A stretch of 64,000 nucleotides of DNA from Propioniciclava tarda (GTDB taxonomy: Bacteria > Actinomycetota > Actinomycetes > Propionibacteriales > Propionibacteriaceae). The stretch covers positions 124,001 through 188,000 of the forward strand of contig NZ_FXTL01000001.1 of NCBI RefSeq assembly GCF_900182665.1. The letters are read 5' to 3'. The first letter of the stretch is position 1. Each line of letters begins with the position of its first letter. Both the position numbers and the translations under genes were made by a program. The notes beneath the pieces were generated by a model. The model was given only the letters and a program-made list of their open reading frames with translations. It searched no databases and was not told the origin of the DNA. Of the stretch, positions 42,261 to 50,883 are shown piece by piece.

Positions 42261-42707
42261 TCAGGCGGCGGTGACGTTCACCTTGATGTGAGCGGTCACG
42301 GCGTCGTGGAGCTTGATGCCGACGGTGTGGTTGCCCACGTTCCGGATCGGCTTCTCGACGACGATCGAGCGCTTGTCGACGGCCGGGCCGTTCGCGGTGC
42401 GGATGGCGGCGACCAGGTCGGACGACGTCACGGCACCGAACAGCTTGCCGTTCGCACCGGCGCGCGCCGGCAGGACGACCTCGAGAGCCTCGAGCTGCTC
42501 GCGGACCTGCTTGGCGTGGTCGAGACCGCGGATCTCACGGGCGTCACGCGCCCGCTTGATGCCTTCGATCTGCTTCTCGGCACCCCGGGTCCACGCGATG
42601 GCGTGGCCCTTGGGCAGCAGGTAGTTACGGCCGTAGCCGTCACGCACCTCGACGACCTCGCCGGGCACCCCGAGGTGAGCGACGGGCGCAGTCAGAATGA
42701 GCTTCAT
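42261..42707 (-). CDS. rplI: 50S ribosomal protein L9
   Basis: The 148-residue product begins MKLILTAPVAHLGVPGEVVEV and contains the L9 signature GYGRNYLLPKGHAIAWT, a connecting helix and a C-terminal domain ending IKLHDAVTAHIKVNVTAA. L9 spans from the L1 stalk base towards the neighbouring ribosome. It is last in the conserved rpsF-ssb-rpsR-rplI operon, 17 bp after rpsR, and is followed by a terminator. Confidence 0.97.
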   Translation of the reverse strand: MKLILTAPVAHLGVPGEVVEVRDGYGRNYLLPKGHAIAWTRGAEKQIEGIKRARDAREIRGLDHAKQVREQLEALEVVLPARAGANGKLFGAVTSSDLVAAIRTANGPAVDKRSIVVEKPIRNVGNHTVGIKLHDAVTAHIKVNVTAA

Positions 42708-42724
42708 CTGTTGTGCCTTCCTTC

Positions 42725-42961
42725 TCAGCGGGAGCCGGACGCGTAGGGCAGCAGGGCCACCTCACGCGCGTTCTTGATGGCCGTCGCGACCATGCGCTGC
42801 TCCTGCACGGAGAGGCCGGTGACGCGGCGGGCGCGGATCTTCCCACGCTCGGAGATGAACTTCCGCAGCATGGCGGTGTCCTTGTAGTCGACGAACCCGA
42901 TACGGATCGACTTCGCCGGGGCGATCTTCTTCTTGTTCACAGGCTTGCGCTGTGAGGCCAT
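42725..42961 (-). CDS. rpsR: 30S ribosomal protein S18
   Basis: The 78-residue basic protein contains [19 protein letters not shown] and [31 protein letters not shown] (read in parts), the S18 core that binds S6. It lacks the N-terminal CxxC zinc motif ([13 protein letters not shown]), so it is the zinc-free (C-minus) form. That form often appears beside a second zinc-type copy in actinobacteria. Gene order and spacing are standard. Confidence 0.96.
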   Translation of the reverse strand: MASQRKPVNKKKIAPAKSIRIGFVDYKDTAMLRKFISERGKIRARRVTGLSVQEQRMVATAIKNAREVALLPYASGSR

Positions 42962-43059
42962 TGTGGTGCTCCCTTCAGAGCCCGGCTCGCGCCGGAATGA
43001 CGTGTGTTGATGTGAGGGACGCGACCGTCAGCGAGGCCGCGCGACGGCGTCCGAGACGA

Positions 43060-43590
43060 TCAGAACGGGGGCTCGGAGCTCTGAGCCGAAGCCCAGGGAT
43101 CGTTGCCCATCGAACGATTGTCCTGGCCCTGGGGGGCGTAGCCGCCGCCTTGCGGCGCGGAGTTGCCACCCCACCCGCCGGAGGACTGCTGCTGCCCGCC
43201 CGAGTAGCCGCCACCGCCACCGCCGGAGGCGGTCTTGGTGACCTTCGCGGACGCGTACCTCAACGAGGGACCGACCTCATCGACATCGACCTCGAACACG
43301 GTGCGGCGCTCGCCTTCCCGCGTCTCGTACGACCGGCTCTTCAGTCGGCCCTGGACGATGACCCGCATGCCCTTGGTGAGCGACTCGGCGACGTTTTCGG
43401 CCGCCTGGCGCCACACGGAGCACGAGATGAACATCGCTTCGCCGTCTTTCCAGTCATTGGTCTGACGGTCGAACGTGCGCGGCGTGGACGCGACGGTGAA
43501 GTTCGCGACCGCGGCCCCCGCAGGGGTGAAGCGCAGCTCGGGATCGGCGGTCAAGTTGCCGACCAGGGTGATGGTGGTTTCGCCTGCCAT
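43060..43590 (-). CDS. ssb: single-stranded DNA-binding protein
   Basis: The 176-residue product has the OB fold ([35 protein letters not shown], read in parts; [17 protein letters not shown]), a Gly/Gln/Ser-rich linker and the C-terminal tip SSEPPF that recruits repair and replication proteins. The tip is less acidic than the usual DDDIPF type. Its position between rpsF and rpsR is classical. The start at 43590 is fixed by the OB-fold N-terminus; the upstream extension (to 43659) is not conserved. Confidence 0.96.
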   Translation of the reverse strand: MAGETTITLVGNLTADPELRFTPAGAAVANFTVASTPRTFDRQTNDWKDGEAMFISCSVWRQAAENVAESLTKGMRVIVQGRLKSRSYETREGERRTVFEVDVDEVGPSLRYASAKVTKTASGGGGGGYSGGQQQSSGGWGGNSAPQGGGYAPQGQDNRSMGNDPWASAQSSEPPF

Positions 43591-43662
43591 GGTGGTCTCC
43601 GTTTGAGATCGGACGTGTAACCCTTGCGAGTCTGTCAGCCGCGGCTGACAGTTCGTCAAGAC

Positions 43663-44043
43663 TTAGCGGTCGCCCTTGTATTGACGGGCCGGCTTGCTCG
43701 GCTTCTCCGGCGGCACGACGACGTCGTGGTTGCGCGGCTTGGCCTTGAGGGCCTTCTTCGAATCGTCGCGGAAGACCTTGGTCCGCATGATCTGCTCGTT
43801 GAGCGTGAAGAGGCGATCGAGTTCCTTGACGGCTGCGGGCTCGGCCGTGAGCTTCAAGAAGATGTAGATGCCTTCCGGCTTCTTCTGGATCTCGTAAGCG
43901 AGCCGGCGGCGCCCGGCCACCTCGATGCTGTCGACGGTTCCACCGGCAGCCGTGAAGCTGGCGAGGTTCTTGTCGAGCAGGCCATTGACCTGACGATCGT
44001 CGACGTCCGGATGGACGATGACGCAGATCTCGTACTTGCGCAT
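43663..44043 (-). CDS. rpsF: 30S ribosomal protein S6
   Basis: The 126-residue protein begins MRKYEICVIVHPDVDDRQVNGLL and contains GRRRLAYEIQKKPEGIYIFLKL, the S6 fold that binds S18. The C-terminal tail KALKAKPRNHDVVVPPEKPSKP is longer than in E. coli and basic. The start at 44043 follows a GGAGGTGGAG ribosome region. It is the first gene of the operon; its promoter lies in 44044-44197, where a leader would bind S6-S18 in many bacteria, but I could not recognise the motif. Confidence 0.96.
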   Translation of the reverse strand: MRKYEICVIVHPDVDDRQVNGLLDKNLASFTAAGGTVDSIEVAGRRRLAYEIQKKPEGIYIFLKLTAEPAAVKELDRLFTLNEQIMRTKVFRDDSKKALKAKPRNHDVVVPPEKPSKPARQYKGDR

Positions 44044-44197
44044 ACGCGTACTCCACCTCCTCTGGTCTTTGCGGCCACGGGTCTCTCCCGTGGCAGGAGG
44101 GCGTAAATGCCTGGGTGCCCCCCGATGGGGACACACCGAGGTCCGACTCTACCGTCCGGACGCCGCAGGCGCCGAATCACGCGGTCGGCTGGCGACG

Positions 44198-46321
44198 TCA
44201 GGTCTCGAGTGGCGGATGCAGGTCGGCCATCCGGAACCGTTGGCGCCTCCCGACGGCCCAGACGTCCAGGGCCATCGCCAGGGCACCGATGCCGACCAGC
44301 ACCGCGACATCGCCCAGGTAGTGCTGCCAGAGCCCGCCCGAGATCGCGACCCGGTAGGCGTCGATCGTGTAGCTGATCGGCATGAACGGATGCAGGGCGG
44401 CGAAGAAGGGCGGCAGGACGGCGGCGGGATAGGTGCCCCCCGTGGACGACAGCTGCAGCACCAGCCAGATCAGCAACGCCGCCGACCCGGGCAGGCCCAG
44501 CGCCATCCGCAGGCAGTGGGCGATGCCCGAGAACACCAGCGCCGCCAACACGGTCAGGAACACGGTCGCGGCCGGGTTCACCGGGTTGAGCCCGAGGGCG
44601 CCCCAGGTGATCCCCAGCATCAACAGCGCGCCCGCGACGGCCACCGACCCGACCGGCACCCAGGCCGCAATCGCGAGTCGCAACGGGTAGAGGCGTCCGG
44701 CGAGGAGGCGTCCCGAGATCGGACGCATCACGAGGAAGCCCGAGATGCCGAACACCCACATCGCGATCGAGAAGAACAGTGGGGCGAGGCCGCGTCCGTA
44801 GTAGGTCGCCGGGTTCTGGACGTCCATCGTCACGTTGACCGGCGACGACAGCACGAGCGCGGCATCGGTCGCCTCCTGGTCCGTCAGCGCCGGGATCTGC
44901 TGCACCGCCGAGTTGAGCCCGTCGGTTAGCTCCTTGCTGCCGGACTGCAGCTGCCCGAGCCCCGAGTCCAGCGAGGACGCCCCAGCGTTCAGCTTGTCGA
45001 GCCCACCCTTGAGCGAGCCGGCCCCGGACGACAGTTGCGCGACGGCGTCCGAGACCCGGCCGACCCCGGACGACAGCTTGGCCGCCCCGGCGTCCGCGGA
45101 CGCGATGCCGGTGTGCAGGGCGGCCGCACCGGACGCCACCTGATGCGCGCCGTCGTTCAGGGTAGTGAGCTTCGACTTGGCGTCCACCGCCGTGTTCTGC
45201 GCGACGAACGACTGCACCTTCGCGTTGGCGGTCGCGGCGTCCGAGGCGATGGTCGAGGAGGTCTGCTCGATCGTGGCCGCCCGTCCGGACGCGCGCTGCA
45301 GCGCCGCCTTGGCGTCCGCGTACGCCTGCGAGGACGCGAACGTCGGGTTCGCCGCCGCGGCCTGGTCGAGCGCGGACGAGGCGGCGCCCAGGTCGGTGGA
45401 GAGGCGTCCGGACGCGCCGTTGACCGTGCCGTTCAGCGTCTGGACGGCCGTGTTCACCTTCCCCACGTCGGATGCCACCTGCCCCTGCACGGCGATCACC
45501 TGGTTGAGCGCGGGCACGACGGTGTCGTAGAGCTGCTGGGTGCCGCCGGCGACCTGACTCGCCCCGGACGCCAGCGTCGAAGATCCGCTGTCGAGCTTGC
45601 CCAGCCCGCCCGACAGCTCGGACGCCCCGCTCACCAGCGCGGGCATGTTGGCGTTCAGCTGGGACGCCCCGTCGGCCAGCTTGCCGGCGCCGGCGTCCGC
45701 GGTGGTCAGGCCGGACGCCAGCTGCGTCGAGCCGTCCTTGGCCTTGGTGAGCCCGTCGGTCAGTTGCTGCGAGCCGGACGCCGCCTGCGCGATGCCCTCG
45801 CGCATCTTGCCGAGGTTGGCGAAGACCGCCTTGAAGTAGGCGTCGACCGCGGCCTTGTCGACGGCGTTCTCGACCTTCGACTGGGCGGACGCCGTCACCG
45901 ACCCGATCACGAACCCGTTGGCGTCGTTGCGGCGCAGCGTGAGCTGGGCGCGATGGGGCGCGCTGGACGCCGCCGACGTCAGGTCGGAGGAGAAGGTCGA
46001 GGGAATTTCCATCACGAGGTAATAGCGGCCGGTGGACAGGCCGTCGTCGGCGTCCGCCTTGGTGGTCGTGCGCCAGTCGAACGTGCGCTGGTCGACCAGC
46101 TGGGTGGTGATGTCGCGGCCGGCGGCGATGGTCTCGCCAGCGTACGTGACGGGCTGGTCGTCGTTGACGATCGCCACCGGCAGGTTCTTGAGGTTGCCGT
46201 ACGGGTCCCAGTTGGCCGACAGGTAGACGGCGCCGTAAATCACCGGCACCAGCAGCGCGAACAGCAGCGCCGCGACCGGCAGGAAGCCGTTGAATCGGCG
46301 CAGTTCGAAGCGGGAGAGCAT
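44198..46321 (-). CDS. YhgE/Pip family membrane protein (second copy)
   Basis: The 707-residue protein has an N-terminal membrane helix (FNGFLPVAALLFALLVPVIYG), an extracytoplasmic domain (YYLVMEIPSTFSSDLTSA), then many QLADG-like units (QLTDGLTKAKDGSTQLASGL, KLADGASQLNANM, ELSGGLGKLDSGSSTLASGA). A C-terminal group of membrane helices starts near residue 500 (IAMWVFGISGFLVMRPISG). It is the paralogue of the protein at 5327-7738, with the same order of parts. The ATG at 46321 overlaps the stop of the ABC-like gene by one base. Together they resemble a membrane part and a cytosolic part of one complex. The last gene of this operon, it ends 155 bp before rpsF on the same strand. Confidence 0.85.
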   Translation of the reverse strand: MLSRFELRRFNGFLPVAALLFALLVPVIYGAVYLSANWDPYGNLKNLPVAIVNDDQPVTYAGETIAAGRDITTQLVDQRTFDWRTTTKADADDGLSTGRYYLVMEIPSTFSSDLTSAASSAPHRAQLTLRRNDANGFVIGSVTASAQSKVENAVDKAAVDAYFKAVFANLGKMREGIAQAASGSQQLTDGLTKAKDGSTQLASGLTTADAGAGKLADGASQLNANMPALVSGASELSGGLGKLDSGSSTLASGASQVAGGTQQLYDTVVPALNQVIAVQGQVASDVGKVNTAVQTLNGTVNGASGRLSTDLGAASSALDQAAAANPTFASSQAYADAKAALQRASGRAATIEQTSSTIASDAATANAKVQSFVAQNTAVDAKSKLTTLNDGAHQVASGAAALHTGIASADAGAAKLSSGVGRVSDAVAQLSSGAGSLKGGLDKLNAGASSLDSGLGQLQSGSKELTDGLNSAVQQIPALTDQEATDAALVLSSPVNVTMDVQNPATYYGRGLAPLFFSIAMWVFGISGFLVMRPISGRLLAGRLYPLRLAIAAWVPVGSVAVAGALLMLGITWGALGLNPVNPAATVFLTVLAALVFSGIAHCLRMALGLPGSAALLIWLVLQLSSTGGTYPAAVLPPFFAALHPFMPISYTIDAYRVAISGGLWQHYLGDVAVLVGIGALAMALDVWAVGRRQRFRMADLHPPLET

Positions 46322-47319
46322 CACGACCCCTTCGCGACCAGGCGCGGGTGCAGGTGACCGAACGACAGCTGCAGCGATTCGGTGGTTTCGGGGGGTGCGA
46401 GGTGCACGACCGCCGCCCCCGGCGGGACGGCGGAGGATTCCAGCGCGCTGACGACGAAGTAGTGGCCGAGTTCGCCCAGGATCTGCAGGGTGCCGTACAC
46501 CTCGTCCAGCTGGGCGTGGGTGAGCGCATCGTCGACGTCGTCGAGGACGATGTGGTGGGCGGGCCGCTGACACGACAGCAGGGCGACGAACAGCGTCCGT
46601 TCGAGCGCCGTCAGGTCGTGGACGCGCCGCCTGCGGTCGAAACGGCGTCCGGTGGCGTCCTCGAGGTCGGCGAAGACGGCGCGCCCCTGCCGCTGCCGAA
46701 TGCCCTCCGACAAGGCATGTTCGTCGATCGAGTCGGCGACCGTGAGGTGCGGCTCCAGCTCGACCAGGTCGGTGATCCGGGCGACCGCGGTGCGGTGCCG
46801 CAACAAGCGGGGGTGCGTGACGCCGTCGAGGTCACCAACCATGAGGTGGCCCGTCAGGCCACGCAGGCGTCCGGCGAGGGCCAGCAGGAACGCCGAGCGT
46901 CCGCTGCCCTGGACGCCCAGCACCGCGCCATGGGCGCCCGCCGGGACCTGCCAGTCGACCGGGCCGAACACGCGTCCTTGTGGGGTGCGCACCTCCAGGC
47001 CCCGCGCGACCAGCGAGAGCCCCTCGGGCGTCCGGTCGCGCGCCGAGTGTCGAGGCGCCGCGTCCGACACGATCGCCGGTTCGGACGCCTCGTGGCGCGG
47101 GTCTGGGACGCCGTCACTTCCCGGGCTGTCCGAGGGCATCGCCTTGGCTTCGATAACCAGCGCACCCGGGCTGTCCGAGGGCAGCGCCATGGCATCGACA
47201 GGTTCGGCCAACGCCGCCAGGCCGCTCCCTGAGGCCGCGATCCCGCTCCCTGAGCTTGTCGGAGGGACCTCGTGCACTCCGGGCTCGTCGTCCGCGGGGC
47301 GATGCGGGGTCTTGCTCAT
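46321..47319 (-). CDS. degenerate ABC-ATPase-like protein paired with YhgE/Pip
   Basis: The 332-residue product has a roughly 100-residue low-complexity head (PSDSPGALVIEAKAMPSDSP), partly built on dispersed DNA repeats, and then an ABC-type nucleotide-binding domain (LEVRTPQGRVFGPVDWQVPAG). Key motifs deviate: Walker A is GVQGSGRSA (Lys replaced by Arg), the signature position reads LTALERTL instead of LSGGQ, Walker B is HIVLDDVDD with Asp for the catalytic Glu, and the switch His is missing (VVSALES). It probably binds nucleotide weakly or acts as a structural partner. Its domain resembles the C-terminal tail of the MMPL protein at 2544-5330. The true start may lie later than 47319. Confidence 0.8.
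   Translation of the reverse strand: MSKTPHRPADDEPGVHEVPPTSSGSGIAASGSGLAALAEPVDAMALPSDSPGALVIEAKAMPSDSPGSDGVPDPRHEASEPAIVSDAAPRHSARDRTPEGLSLVARGLEVRTPQGRVFGPVDWQVPAGAHGAVLGVQGSGRSAFLLALAGRLRGLTGHLMVGDLDGVTHPRLLRHRTAVARITDLVELEPHLTVADSIDEHALSEGIRQRQGRAVFADLEDATGRRFDRRRRVHDLTALERTLFVALLSCQRPAHHIVLDDVDDALTHAQLDEVYGTLQILGELGHYFVVSALESSAVPPGAAVVHLAPPETTESLQLSFGHLHPRLVAKGS
47248..47266. repeat. dispersed TGAGCTTGTCG repeat inside the ABC-like gene
   Basis: CCCTGAGCTTGTCGGAGGG, a one-base variant of the window's dispersed repeat, lies in the part coding for the low-complexity head of the ABC-like protein. Shorter, related pieces (GGGCTGTCCGAGGGCA and a near copy) follow at about 47126 and 47168. 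The repeat appears to have been inserted in the coding region. Confidence 0.6.
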
Positions 47320-47358
47320 CGGTTCTCCTGGCTTGGGTTGCGTTCGCGTCAGATGTGG

Positions 47359-47388
47359 ATACTATCAGTATTGAATACCGATGGTATT
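47359..47388. promoter_or_regulatory. two adjacent operator palindromes between the ABC-like gene and TetR gene
   Basis: ATACT-ATC-AGTAT at 47359-47371 and AATACC-GAT-GGTATT at 47374-47388 are perfect inverted repeats with centres 16 bp apart, in an AT-rich patch between divergent genes. They are probably bound by the TetR protein coded at 47438-48073 and would control both directions. Confidence 0.7.
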
Positions 47389-47437
47389 GAGTTGCGGGGC
47401 CCACCACAGGACCCCGTCGTAGCAAAGAGGTGTCCCC

Positions 47438-48073
47438 ATGCCTGATTTGATCGAGCGCAGAACCTCCGCGCAAGGGCGTCCGAAGAGGGCGGACGTCCGG
47501 GCCGACATCATGCGCTCGGCGATCGCCTCGTTCGAGGTCAACGGCTACGGGGGAACGTCGCTCGACGCGGTCGCGGCGTCCGCTGGGTACACGAAGGGGG
47601 CGGTCTACTCGAACTTCGGCGGCAAGCCCGAGCTGTTCGGTGCCGCCTGCCGCGAGACGCTGCTCGCCACGAGCACCAGCTTGCTGGACGCCGTCCGCCC
47701 TACCCTGGAGGCCGCCGGCGACCGCGCCGCCTTGATCGGCCCACTGGCGCTGGCGGTCAGCACGGTGACCCTCGACGGACCGCTGCGCTGGCAACTGCTG
47801 CTCGACGAGTTCCGGGCGGTCGCGCTGCGCGACCCGGGTGTGGGCCAGGTGTACGCCGAACTGTCCCGCGCGCGCGTGGACGATCTCGTCGCCCTGTTCG
47901 AGACGCACCCCTACCTCGCGAAGCTGCCCCACGAGCGGCTGCGGCTCGCCGTCGTCGTGCTGCTCAACCTCGTCAACGCGCTCGCCCTCGAGCACGCCGC
48001 AGCCCCGGGAACCCTCGACCGCGCGAGCATCGAGACCGTCTTGTGCACCTTCTTGCACGCCGTCCTGCCCTGA
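47438..48073 (+). CDS. TetR family transcriptional regulator
   Basis: The 211-residue product has a TetR helix-turn-helix (DVRADIMRSAIASFEVNGYG, then AGYTKGAVYSNFGGKPELF) and a helical ligand domain. It is divergent from the ABC-like/YhgE genes and points towards oleate hydratase, 130 bp away. The paired palindromes at 47359-47388 are its likely sites. A fatty acid or acyl-CoA is an attractive ligand given the neighbours, but this is inference. Confidence 0.9.
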   Translation: MPDLIERRTSAQGRPKRADVRADIMRSAIASFEVNGYGGTSLDAVAASAGYTKGAVYSNFGGKPELFGAACRETLLATSTSLLDAVRPTLEAAGDRAALIGPLALAVSTVTLDGPLRWQLLLDEFRAVALRDPGVGQVYAELSRARVDDLVALFETHPYLAKLPHERLRLAVVVLLNLVNALALEHAAAPGTLDRASIETVLCTFLHAVLP

Positions 48074-48203
48074 CGGGTCCAGCAGATCTTGACTGATCGG
48101 CCCGGCAAGCGCCCGATCTGCGCGGCAAGACCAGCCGCACCCAGCCCACCCACGAGCTACGCGACCGCCCGGCCGCGCGAATCTACCCGAGAGGGGAAGT
48201 CAG

Positions 48204-49949
48204 ATGTACTACAGCAGCGGCAACTACGAGGCGTTCGCGCGTCCGCGGAAGCCAGCACGCGCCGACCAGGTGACCGCCACGATCGTCGGGGCCGGCCTGG
48301 CCGGGCTGGCCGCGGCGGCGTTCCTCGTCCGCGACGGACAGGTTCCCGGCGACAAGATCACGATCCTCGAGGCGTCCGACCTGGCCGGCGGCGCGCTCGA
48401 CGGCATCAACGATCCGGCGAAGGGCTTCAAGGTCCGCGGCGGACGCGAGATGGAGGACCACTTCGAGTGCCTGTGGGACCTCTACCGCTCGGTCCCCTCG
48501 CTCGAGACCGCGGACGCCAGCGTGCTCGACGAGTTCTACTGGCTGAACAAGGACGACCCCAACTATTCGCTGATGCGGTCCACCGAGCACCAGGGGCAGG
48601 ACGGCCACGCCGACGGCAAGTTCCGGCTCACCAAGAAGGCCCAGAAGGACCTGGTCAAGTTGTTCCTGTCCCGCGACGAGGACCTCTACGACAAGCGGAT
48701 CACGGACGTCCTCGGACGCGACTTCCTCGACTCCACCTTCTGGATGTACTGGCGCACCATGTTCGCCTTCGAGGAGTGGCACAGCGCACTGGAGATGAAG
48801 CTCTACTTGCAGCGCTTCGTCCACCACATCGGCGGCCTGCCCGACTTCTCGGCGCTGAAGTTCACCAAGTACAACCAGTACGAGTCGCTGACGCTGCCGC
48901 TGGTGGCCTACCTGGACCGCGCGGGCGTCCGGTTCGTCTACAACACGGCCGTGACGGACGTCCGGTTCGAGATCGCCGGCGGACGCAAGGTGGCCCGCCG
49001 CCTGGACTGGGTCCAGAACGGGACGCCCGGCGGCCTCGACCTCGGCGACGATGACTTGGTCTTCGTCACCAACGGCTCCCTCGTCGAGAACTCGACCTGG
49101 GGCGACCACCACACCGCACCCGCCTTCGACCCCGTGATCCGCGAGGGCGGCAGCTGGGATCTCTGGCGCAAGATCGCGAAGCAGGACCCGAACTTCGGAC
49201 GCCCCGAGAAGTTCTGCGGGCACGTCGAGGAGACCACCTGGGAGTCGGCGTCCCTCACGACCCTGGACGACCGGGTGCTGCCCTACATCGAGAAGGTCTG
49301 CCAGCGCGATCCCCTCTCCGGGCGCGTCGTCACCGGCGGCATCGTCACCGTCCAGGACTCGTCGTGGCTGATGAGCTGGACGATCAACCGGCAGCCGCAC
49401 TTTGCGTCCCAGCCAGCGACCTCGGCGGTCGTCTGGATCTACGGGCTGTTCATGGACGCCCCCGGTGACTACGTTCGCAAGCCGATGCGGGACTGCACTG
49501 GCGAGGAAATCGCCCGCGAGTGGCTGTTCCACCTCGGGGTCCCGGTCGAGCAGATCGACGAACTGGCGGCGTCCTCGGTCGTGTGCCTGCCGTGCATGAT
49601 GCCGTTCGTAACGTCGTTCTTTGAGCCGCGTCGCGCCGGCGACCGCCCGGACGTGGTGCCGGCGGGGGTCGTGAACTTCGCGTTCCTCGGCCAGTTCGCC
49701 GAGACGTCCCGCGACTGCATCTTCACGACCGAGTACTCGGTGCGCACCGCGATGGAGGCGGTCTACCGCCTCCTCGACGTCGAGCGCGGCGTCCCGGAGG
49801 TGTTCGGGTCGGCCTACGACGTCCGGACGCTCATCAAGGCGACCGTCCGATCGCGCGACGGGGCGAAGCTGCCGATCCCGAAGCTGCTGCAGAAGAAGCT
49901 CGACAAGACGGTCGTCGGGGATCTGCTGCGCCGCTACGAGGCAGTGTGA
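48204..49949 (+). CDS. ohyA: oleate hydratase
   Basis: The 581-residue flavoprotein has the FAD-binding motif TIVGAGLAGLAAAAFLV near residue 27 and the family sequence GGREMEDHFECLWDLYRSVPSLE (read in parts) with the catalytic Glu of GGREME. It continues with WMYWRTMFAFEEWHSALEMK and QPHFASQPATSAVVWIYGLF. It adds water to the 9,10 double bond of oleic acid, giving 10-hydroxystearic acid, and may detoxify unsaturated host or environmental fatty acids. It is a soluble or peripheral membrane enzyme. GAGAGGGGA precedes the ATG. The adjacent TetR gene probably controls it. Confidence 0.95.
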   Translation: MYYSSGNYEAFARPRKPARADQVTATIVGAGLAGLAAAAFLVRDGQVPGDKITILEASDLAGGALDGINDPAKGFKVRGGREMEDHFECLWDLYRSVPSLETADASVLDEFYWLNKDDPNYSLMRSTEHQGQDGHADGKFRLTKKAQKDLVKLFLSRDEDLYDKRITDVLGRDFLDSTFWMYWRTMFAFEEWHSALEMKLYLQRFVHHIGGLPDFSALKFTKYNQYESLTLPLVAYLDRAGVRFVYNTAVTDVRFEIAGGRKVARRLDWVQNGTPGGLDLGDDDLVFVTNGSLVENSTWGDHHTAPAFDPVIREGGSWDLWRKIAKQDPNFGRPEKFCGHVEETTWESASLTTLDDRVLPYIEKVCQRDPLSGRVVTGGIVTVQDSSWLMSWTINRQPHFASQPATSAVVWIYGLFMDAPGDYVRKPMRDCTGEEIAREWLFHLGVPVEQIDELAASSVVCLPCMMPFVTSFFEPRRAGDRPDVVPAGVVNFAFLGQFAETSRDCIFTTEYSVRTAMEAVYRLLDVERGVPEVFGSAYDVRTLIKATVRSRDGAKLPIPKLLQKKLDKTVVGDLLRRYEAV

Positions 49950-50015
49950 TCGGCTGTTGCCTTCGGGGCTCGTGACGCGTCTGTACGGGTGACGAGCCCA
50001 CACCCAGGGGAGCCC

Positions 50016-50110
50016 ATGGACGCCGAAGCCTTCGACCGCTACTACGCGGACCGCTTCGGCGTCCTGGTCGGGCAGCTGTACGCGATGTGCGGCAACGCAT
50101 CGGAGGCGTC
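50016..50110 (+). pseudogene. N-terminal remnant of a SigE-family sigma factor
   Basis: After an AGGGGAG ribosome site, ATG 50016 opens MDAEAFDRYYADRFGVLVGQ followed by LYAMCGNASEAS. This is the start of a SigE-family ECF sigma factor region 2, where NASEA should run on as a DxVQEAF segment. Similarity stops near 50106, and the frame continues as unrelated sequence. The remainder of the gene is missing, so this is the left side of a deletion. Confidence 0.6.
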
Positions 50111-50119
50111 CTCGATGGA

Positions 50120-50443
50120 CAGCGAATCACCTTCTACACAGGGAGGAATAGCTCCACCCCCATCGCCTGGACGTACGACCCGGAGTCCGGGGACGTACGG
50201 AAACTCATGGAACGGGTGGTGTTGGCCTCGTCCTTCGGTGAACTCGCCATCGGCGTCATCGACCGTCAATGGCGGCTCCGCGATGTCGCGTCGGGGAACG
50301 AGGTCGTTCTGCCCGTGAAGGTTCGTCTCGACGGGGTGGTCGCGCTGGACAGCACAGTCTGCGCTTGGACCTCGCAACCCACAGGTTTCAGCGGCGCCGT
50401 CTTCCCGCTGGCGTCCGTCCCTACGTCGATTCCGGCCTGCTGA
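50120..50443 (+). pseudogene. C-terminal remnant of a secreted repeat protein
   Basis: In a different frame from the sigma fragment, an open reading segment codes DGQRITFYTGRNSSTPIAWT, then YDPESGDVRKLMERVVLASSF and ending PLASVPTSIPAC. The pattern looks like the last blades of a beta-propeller. It has no proper start of its own and probably belonged to a gene downstream of the lost sigma factor. The junction is near 50106-50120. Confidence 0.5.
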
Positions 50444-50480
50444 GCGAGGCGCCCCGGGGGCGTCCGGACGGGCCTGACGC

Positions 50481-50771
<291 letters not shown>

Positions 50772-50792
50772 TCAAAGCTCGCCCCGACCTGC

Positions 50793-50808
50793 ATAGCCCA
50801 GGGGGTAT
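50793..50808. promoter_or_regulatory. CsoR/CstR-type operator before the repressor gene
   Basis: ATAGCCCAGGGGGTAT is a 16-bp near-palindrome with 7-base arms around 2 bases, about 50 bp upstream of the repressor start. It resembles the perfect site at 52529-52544, with one arm changed (ATAGCCC for ATACCCC). Confidence 0.75.
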
Positions 50809-50883
50809 CTCACCCGACCAAGATCGAGGTGGATTCGCTCCCGACATCGGTGGCAAATCCACCTCCATCGTTCTAGCGCCCGC

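Noticed and set aside
46321-47319. Ordinary active ABC exporter ATPase
   Set aside because: Walker A Lys, signature, catalytic Glu and switch His are all altered, so the call was downgraded to degenerate ABC-like.
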